From the NCBI GenBank assembly GCA_011033025.1, contig WFMF01000009.1, positions 496,001-560,000 of the forward strand: a stretch of DNA of 64,000 bases, written 5' to 3'. Each line of letters starts with the position of its first letter. Position 1 is the stretch's first letter. Both the position numbers and the translations under genes were made by a program. Below the pieces are notes generated by a model. That model ran no database searches and had not been told where the DNA came from. It worked only from the letters and a program-made list of their open reading frames with translations. This document shows positions 57,151 through 64,000 of this stretch, one piece after another. The stretch is from Beroe forskalii (lineage: Eukaryota > Ctenophora > Nuda > Beroida > Beroidae).

Positions 57151-57427
57151 ACTACCAGCTACAACGCTATGTTAGATTAATTTTGTGTTTATGTTGATAA
57201 CAAAAAGTCATCTGGAAGAGTGATTAGGGAGCCGCAACACAAACAGGGATATACGTGTTTAGCAGAAGCTCCAATTCCATACTTGAACACAAACACGAAG
57301 CAGTGTAGAGAGCAGTAAGATCTAAGTGAATCACACCAAGATGATTGGTGTCTTAGCATGGAATTAAGATATTTTAACTTACCAAAATCATTTTAATCAT
57401 ATGTTTTATAATTGGCACCAGCACACT

Positions 57428-57523
57428 ATAGGCACCCCCGGCACTGGGTGCGCGGAAATTCGGCGGTCGCGCGCGCCGTACAAGTCAGAATTCGACGTGA
57501 CATTCGCGATCCGAATCCCGATA
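57428..57523 (+). repeat. GC-rich block at the head of composite unit B
   Basis: A near-identical, same-strand copy of 8,467-8,562 (TGGGTGCGCGGAAATTCGGC and following). Confidence 0.85.
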
Positions 57524-57810
57524 GTGCTGCGCCGCGCATTCTAACGTCCACCATTGCGAAATCAAGCAAAATTTTTTATAGAATATCATAATATTTCATA
57601 ATATGGAAATGAGTTATTAAATCAATATTTTTGCAGTTTTATTTCAATTTTTAAGCTTGTTAGTTTCAGCAAATATTTATATTGCAAATTGGTGCATATA
57701 AGCAATGAAATAAGAAATTTCTTGTTTAATTACAGTTGTTGATTTGCCAAATATTACACAATTTTAGTCAGTTTGGATATTCTGATGTCTGCATGTGTTT
57801 GGTTACCTTA

Positions 57811-58010
57811 TAGCTGTACTCTAACTTACCAACATACATTGACTTAGGATTGTCCCATTTGTCAACTTCTGAAGTATCAAGCTTGGATTATGGATAAGTT
57901 CTCCAAATCATCAAACCTTTGTTCTGCTTCCAATTACCTCAGCTATCAGTTCAAAATAATAAATAACATACACACCTGATCCTGGGACTGAATCCTTGAT
58001 CCTTGGAGAT
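57811..58010 (+). repeat. Pre-array flank of unit B, inverted copy at 2,791-2,984
   Basis: It contains CTAACTTACCAACATACATT and AAGCTTGGATTATGGATAAG. Its complement lies at 2.8-3.0 kb. It is missing from unit A. Confidence 0.85.
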
Positions 58011-60070
58011 CCCCTTTGAAGTTTGATCCTAAGAGAGTCTCCTTGCCCTGGGAAAGCCTCCTTGGTGCTGGTAAAGACTCCTTGTTCCTGGAAGGACTCC
58101 TTCATCTGAAAGACTCCTCCATATCAGGATTCACTCTTTCACCCTTGGACTAATTCCTTGTTCCTGGATTTGAATTCTTGATCCTAGAATTAGAAGAGTC
58201 TCCTGGGCCTAGACTTCATGATCCTTGGATGCAGTCATATATCCTGCATCCTTGGATGTGCTCATTGATCCTGGGAAAGAATCCCTGAACCAGGTGAATA
58301 CTCCTCTATCTGGGGACAGACTCCTTGATCCTGAGAGGCTGCATTCCTATATCCCAGGGTGCATTCCTTGATCCTAGGACTGACTCCTTGATCTTAAAAT
58401 AGTGTCCTTGATCCTGGGAGAGCCTCCTTGATCCTGAGAGTGTCTTGCTGATCCTATGGGAGACTCAATGATCCTGAGATAGTCTCCTTGATCCTAGGGA
58501 AGACTCTATGATCCTGAGATAGTCTCCTTGGTCCTGAGAGAGTCTCCTTGATCCTGAGAGTGTCTCCTTGATGCTGGGAGAGTCTCCTTGATCCTGGGAG
58601 AGATTCATTGATCCTGGGAAAGACTCCATGATCCTTAAGGGAGATACTCCTTGATCCTGGGAAAGACTCCTTCTCTCCTTGAAAGACTCCTTCATCTGAA
58701 AGTCTCATTTATCCCAGGATACACTCCTTCATCCTATAGGACTGTTTCCTTGTTCCTGGCTTTGAGTTCTTCATCCTAGAAGAGTCTCCTTGATCCTGGA
58801 CTGGGATAGCCTCCTTGATATTGGATACACTCATTTGTCCTGGGATGCAATTCTTGACACTGGAAAAGAATCCTTGAACCTGCAGTGAAGGCTCCTCTAT
58901 CTTGGGACAGAGTGTTCATCCAGGCTACATGCCTTCATCACAGAGAGTCTCCTTGATCCTGGGAGAGTCTCCATGATCCTGGGAGAGTCTCCATGATCTT
59001 AGGGAAGACTCAAGGATCCTGAGAGAGTCTCCATGATCCTGGGAGAGTCTCCATGATCCTAGGGAAGCATCAAGGATCCTGAGAGGGTCTCTATGATTCT
59101 AGGGAAGACTCAAGGATCCTAAGAGTCTCCTTGATTCTGGGAGAGTCTCCTTGATCCTGAGAGAGTATTCTTGATCCTGAGATAAGCTCCATGATCTTTG
59201 GAGTCTTCTTGATCCTGAGGGAGTCTCCTTGATCTTGAGAGAGTCTTATTGATCCTGAGAGAGTCTCCTTGTTCCTGAGAGAATCTCAATGATCTTTGGA
59301 GAGTCTCCTTGTTCCTGAGAGAGTCTCCTTGATCCTGAGAGAGTGTCCTTGGTCCTAGGAGAGTTTCCCTGATCCTGAGAGAGTCTCCATGATCCTGAGA
59401 GAGTCTCCTTGAATCAAGGAGACTCTCTCAGGATCAAGGAAATTCTCTCAGGATCAAGGAGACTCTCTCAGGATCAAGGAGACTCTCAGGATCAAGGAGC
59501 CTCTCAGATCAAGGAGACTCTCTCAGATCAAGGAGAATATCTCCAAAGATCATTGAGATTCTTCTCAGGATCAGAGACTCTGAGAAACTCTCAGAACCAT
59601 AGAGATTCTCTCAGGATCATGGAGACTCTCTCAGGACCAGAGAGACTCTCCAGGACCAAGGACACTTTGAGAGTCTCCTTGATCCTGAGAGAATCTCAAT
59701 GATCTTTGGAGAGTCTCTGATCCTGAGAGTCTCCTTGATCCTGGAGAGTCTCCTAGATCCTGAGAGTCTCCTGATCCTGAGAGAGTCTCCTTGATTTTGG
59801 AGAGATCCTGAGAGAGTCTCCTTGATCCTGAGAGAGTCTCCTTGATCCTGAGAGAGTCTCCTGATCTGAGGATCCCTTGAGAGAATTTCCTTGATCCTGA
59901 GAGAGTCTCCTTGTTCCTGAGAGAGTCTCCTTGATCGTGAGAGAGTCTCCTTGATTCTGAGAAAGTCTCCTTGTTCCTGAGAGAGTCTCCTTGATCCTGA
60001 GAGAGTGTCCTTGTTCCTGAGAAAGACTCCTGTAAGAGACACCTTGATCCTGGGATACTCTCATCTGTCC
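58010..60070 (-). repeat. 20-bp minisatellite (array B) with internal inversion
   Basis: The TTGATCCTGAGAGAGTCTCC family, diverged at 58.0-58.9 kb and cleaner after. About 59,415-59,665 is inverted (GGATCAAGGAGACTCTCTCA), with the turn at CTTGAATCAAGG (about 59,409-59,420). The array therefore contains a palindrome with arms of up to ~250 bases. Indel-rich units at 59.5-59.9 kb resemble those in the 27.8-29.0 kb part of the other array. Confidence 0.93.
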
Positions 60071-60504
60071 TGTGATGTACTCCTTTATCCCGCGGTGACC
60101 CCTTGATCCTTGGAAAGTGTGCTGGATCCTGGGCCTGGGATAGTCTATACTCCTCATTTCACGGAGCTCTTGCAGAATAAAGGTACTGTTTTTATATAAT
60201 GTAGATAGGAGAATCACACCTAGATAGGAATCATGAAGATAATCTTTAATTAAATCATGAAGCAAATAAGCAATCATGCAGTGACCATCTCCTTACATTA
60301 AACAATTTCTCCCGGTGACCCTTTAGTCCACTCTGTCATCTGATCCTACCTGGTTCATTCATATTAAACTCCGCACATCTTCAAAAAAGACGATCAACAC
60401 CCTCCCTGAAGATATATCAGATGTGAGACCTTCACCTCGAAATCTTTAATCATGAAGAAACTCTCTACGTTAATTCCCACCCTCAGGTTAGTACCTTCTT
60501 TGCT
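60071..60504 (+). repeat. Linker of unit B, matching the linker of unit A
   Basis: GGATCCTGGGCCTGGGAT, GGTACTGTTTTTATATA, ATTCATATTAAACTCC and GATATATCAGATGTG are found in the same order as at 12.0-12.8 kb. The ~500-base insert of unit A is lacking. Confidence 0.8.
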
Positions 60505-61285
60505 TGTATTGCCTGATTCCCCCTCCCATCAGAATGCACTGTGTTTGTATCGTCTTATTCTCCCTCACATCAGAATGTACTGTGTTTGTATCGTCTTATT
60601 CCCCCTCTCATCAGAATGCACTGTGTTTGTATCGTCTTATTCCCCCTCTCATCAGAATGCACTGTGTTTGTATCGTCTTATTCCCCCTCTCATCAGAATG
60701 CACGTGTTTGTATCGTCTTATTCCCCCTCTAATCAGAATGCACTGTGTTTGTATCGTCTTATTCCCCCTCTCATCAGAATGTCCTGTGTTTGTATCGTCT
60801 TATTCCCCCTCTCATCAGAATGCACTGTGTTGGTATCGTCTTATTCCCCCTCTCATCAGAATGCACTGTGTTTGTATCGTCTGTCTTATTCCCCTCTCAT
60901 CAGAATGCACTGTGTTTGTATCGTCTTATTCCCCCTCTAATCAGAATGCACTGTGTTTGTATCGTCTTATTCCCCCTCTCATCAGAATGCACTGTGTTTG
61001 TATCGTCTTATTCCCCCTCTCATCAGAATGCACTGTGTTTTTATCGTCTAATTCCCCTCTCATCAGAATGCACTGTGTTTTTATCGTCTAATTCCCCTCT
61101 CATCAGAATGCACTGTGTTTTTATCGTCTAATTCCCCCTCTCATCAGAATGCACTGTGTTTGTATCGGCTTATTCCCCCTCTCATCAGAATGTACTGTGT
61201 TTGTATCGTCTAACTCCCCCTCTCATCACAATGTACTGTGTTTGTATCGTCTAATTCCCCCTCTCATCACTCATCAGAATGCACT
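60505..61285 (+). repeat. 41-bp minisatellite (array B)
   Basis: About 18-19 units of the 41-bp family, same strand as array A. The stop-free TTATT variant dominates to about 61,040 and TAATT follows. The 162-195-codon frames are read-through products. The last unit breaks off into GAATGCACTACGGTGGCCGA. Confidence 0.95.
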
Positions 61286-61560
61286 ACGGTGGCCGAGCAG
61301 GCTCACTTTTTTTTACATAAAAAATTTTTCATAAATTTTTTTTTTATAAAAAATTTTTCATAAAAAATTTTTTATGTAAAATTTTTGTTTTCGTCCAAAC
61401 TCCCCGTGGCCGAGGAGGATCACTTTTTACTATAAAAATTTTTCAAGAAAAAAAAAACATGAAAAAATTTTTAGGCTCACTTTTTTTATGTAAAAAAAAG
61501 TGAGCTCTTCGTCCATGCCTGTGGCCGAGGAGGCTCACCCAGGGCATCACTTTTTCAATA
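61281..61560. repeat. A/T homopolymer-rich block with GTGGCCGAGGAGGCTCAC words
   Basis: Three copies of GTGGCCGAGSAGGMTCAC (about 61,290, 61,406 and 61,520) are separated by AAAATTTTT and TTTTTATGTAAAA runs. TGGCCGAGGAG fits the tRNA A-box consensus, but no B-box (GGTTCGAATCC-like) follows, so a tRNA or SINE is not supported. Confidence 0.6.
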
Positions 61561-61724
61561 AAAACTCGCGTGCGCGCTCAAATCCCGCGCTGAAGTGCTC
61601 AAGAGAATGGTAGCGTGTTCCATAATATACGAAATTCATGCACATTTGATAAATAAGCGGTCGAGATGTCGTCATTATCAGACTTTATATAGTAAGTTAA
61701 TGACGCCTTACAGCTTATTTTAAT

Positions 61725-62051
61725 ATGGTGCATAGCAGAATCGACAAGCTGCCACACTTACGTACGAATTCGACTACGGACAAAGGTCACCATATTCGTA
61801 TAATTCAAAGTTTTCACATTTATTCGTCTCTATCAGAAACTCAACCAGGAGAGCTGACCGGTACTGATAGCCCCATTTCATACCTAGCTATCCAGGTGTC
61901 CCGAAAAGGCATAACAAAATTAAATCAATATTCGAGTGTATATGGCGACCGACACACAGTACTTCCAGTTAAATATACGGCGACCGTTGGAGTTCTTCAT
62001 TTAATTTTTAAGGTGCGAGTTTATACACAAGTATTACTCCTGTCTCAGTGA
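61725..62051 (+). CDS. Hypothetical 108-residue ORF
   Basis: An ATG-to-stop frame outside any repeat, with ordinary composition (IRIIQSFHIYSSLSETQPGE, SYLAIQVSRKGITKL). I recognise no domain, signal peptide or neighbour that would explain it. It could be an exon or chance. Confidence 0.2.
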   Translation: MVHSRIDKLPHLRTNSTTDKGHHIRIIQSFHIYSSLSETQPGELTGTDSPISYLAIQVSRKGITKLNQYSSVYGDRHTVLPVKYTATVGVLHLIFKVRVYTQVLLLSQ

Positions 62052-63290
62052 GGCATTTTTGAAAGACATATAACAATAACATTCTAGAATTTTTCCTTGA
62101 CAAAACGAAGCTTTGTCAAGGAGTTTTAATCTTGTCGTGCCTATAGGGTCCCTGATACAATTTTGGTTCAGTTCTGGTATAAGCTAATTCAAAATGAAAG
62201 AAGTTCAGTAACAAATTTGAAGAGACAAAATAATACAATTCATATTTAGTTCATTAATTGTCCAATTATATTTCACAATCATTATAGATACAATGAGTCA
62301 ATGAGTATATCTTTTCAAAATTCTTATCACCACTCCAAGTTCAAATAACTCCTACTATGCAGTTAAAAGGATATTATAACTGGCATTTTCTACCAGGCGT
62401 GCAAATTTAGGAATCATGTAATATACGGTAAATGCACACTTGCGAGTGGGATCCATGCAATAAATGCACGACCTTGCTAGTGGGATTCATGCAACAAATG
62501 CCAAGGCTATAAAGTCATTGCACGAGCTTACGAGTGCAATACGATGGTTATTCTAATACCCATGTGAGCATTTACTGTATCAATAATACCCTGCCATATA
62601 CGAAAACAACGAAAACAACGAAAATATGAATCATCGTTTCAAGAATCATATGCACATCATACATTATTTCTTTATATCACGATCGAAGAGGTTGAAAAAG
62701 TTGACACTCCCTTCGCCATTCGTTAATTCATACAAAGTCAGTGTAGCATAAATGCCTAATCATAGCGCCATGGCATTATGTAACAAATTAATACAGAGGC
62801 CAATGATCACAACATGCTTAAGCGGGAGTATAGTGTAAAGTACATCGAGCAATGGGAATGGCGCCAATATGCATGTATATTTAATATCTATACCAATCTT
62901 AAAACCCTAACTTAAAACTCAAGAAATAAACTCTGACACATCAAACACGGCAGCAAAAGATGAAACATAACAAAACAAAATCATAAAATGGACCACAAGT
63001 CTGTGTTATCTTTATTTTCATCCCAGACTGGGGATACAGATTACATTGTGCTCCATCCTGCTTCCTTAAAACCAGATATAGAGGTGATATTATATATATT
63101 TTAGAAATTTTATCTTGCGTTAATAATAACAAATAAACTGTTAGTGCAGAAATGAGGGATTCCCTTAAAATTGGGAAAAGGTCGAAAAGTTGTGATATTG
63201 CTTAAAAATTTAAAGGAAATGCTCGAAACGTTAAAGAAAAGGTCGCCGAAGAGTCTGCAATGGGTTTCTCTGATTTCTGAGGTACGGGAG
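62052..63290. other. No gene seen
   Basis: AT-rich DNA with a short local duplication (AAATGCACACTTGCGAGTGG and AAATGCACGACCTTGCTAGTGG at about 62,430-62,490). Confidence 0.45.
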
Positions 63291-63295
63291 GTTTG

Positions 63296-63520
63296 TTCAG
63301 GTGTGTGTTATGAGTGGAGAGGGGTGTGCGTTGAGTTGACAGGGGTCTGTTATGAGTTGAGAGAGGTGTGTTATGAGTGAGAGAGGTATAATATGAGTGG
63401 CGGAGGTGTGTTACGAGTGAAGAGGGGTGTGTTATGAGTTGAGAGGGGTGCGTTATGAGTTGAGAGGGGTGCTATGAGTTGAGAAGGGTGTTATATGAGT
63501 GGATAGAGGTATAATATTAA
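63296..63520 (+). repeat. ~22-bp minisatellite (GTTATGAGTTGAGAGGGGTG)
   Basis: About ten units of GTTATGAGTTGAGAGGGGTG and variants. The 69-codon frame ending here reads into it. Confidence 0.9.
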
Positions 63521-64000
63521 ACCAAATGAAACTCCAGCATGAGGTACATTAGAAGCCCACCACTTCTTGGGATGTTTAGATATACATGGTTCACATTTTG
63601 TACCTGAATTATAAGACATGAAAATATAATAATACTACTCTACAGAAAATATCAACAACGCAACAAATATGTCATATTAAAAGAAATTTAATAAAATTAA
63701 TAAAAGAAAGCGTCTTATATCGCATTAAATTACAAAAATTCATACTAAAAAGAATATCTACAAACTATTTACACGGCTATGTACAAAATATTTACAAATT
63801 ATTTTACAAAATCCAATACTAAAAGAAAATATTTAAATTTTGCTCCTTTATAAATAAAATAAGCATATTACTGATTACAAAATTTGTCAAATAAACATTT
63901 GTATCTTAATTGTCGACCAGAATTTAAATACGCACGGATGATTCCTATTAATAAACTTCTTGATAAAACTTAATAATACACACTTTTCAAAATTTTGCTT
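63521..64000. other. No gene seen
   Basis: Very AT-rich DNA with a loosely repeated TTTACAAAATAT / ATTTACAAATTATTT segment at about 63,770-63,815. Confidence 0.45.

Noticed and set aside
61281..61545. A tRNA or tRNA-derived SINE, from the TGGCCGAGGAG word that matches an A-box.
   Set aside because: No B-box, anticodon arm or acceptor stem could be found downstream of any of the three copies.

Overview
The window is nuclear DNA from a multicellular animal, most likely an invertebrate. The signs are spliced genes with GT-AG introns, AATAAA poly(A) signals, relics of non-LTR, LTR-like, Helitron-like and MITE elements, and two recognisable animal proteins. I see no operons, ribosome-binding sites or prokaryotic genes, and I cannot name the species. 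Most of the window is tandem repeat, and most of its long open reading frames are only minisatellite units read through.

Layout. 1-3.0 kb: a ~160-bp repeat block, then a 20-bp minisatellite. 3.2-6.8 kb: a possible gag-like fragment and a broken, minus-strand non-LTR retrotransposon (coiled-coil ORF1, zinc-finger ORF). 8.5-15.5 kb: composite unit A, made of a GC-rich block, the 20-bp array, a linker and a 41-bp array. 15.5-27.7 kb: the arms and core of a large imperfect inverted structure, with a 255-bp direct duplication, a hairpin array, an ~85-bp array and a GC-rich 41-bp array. 27.75-32.1 kb: the first 41-bp family again, in the opposite orientation. 32.1-38.8 kb: short inverted flanks around a second 20-bp minisatellite that reverses orientation beside a MITE. 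39-42 kb: a second MITE, a hairpin and a Helitron-like element.

The two supported host genes are on the plus strand. The first is an intact, intronless coding sequence for WDR1/AIP1, the WD-repeat cofactor of cofilin in actin filament disassembly (42.37-44.21 kb). The second is a nine-exon gene (45.94-53.96 kb). It encodes a long hexapeptide-repeat N-terminal region and a C-terminal GOLD domain of the type in ACBD3, TMED8 and FYCO1. Its reading frame is continuous across all exons except for one extra base at the end of exon 8. Its introns hold a second Helitron-like copy, an LTR-like segment, a palindromic minisatellite and a partial tandem duplication of an exon. Nothing shows that the two genes work together.

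56.2-61.3 kb: a GC-rich minisatellite and composite unit B, a second, same-orientation copy of the block order of unit A. 61.3-64 kb: low-complexity DNA, a small minisatellite and no recognisable gene.
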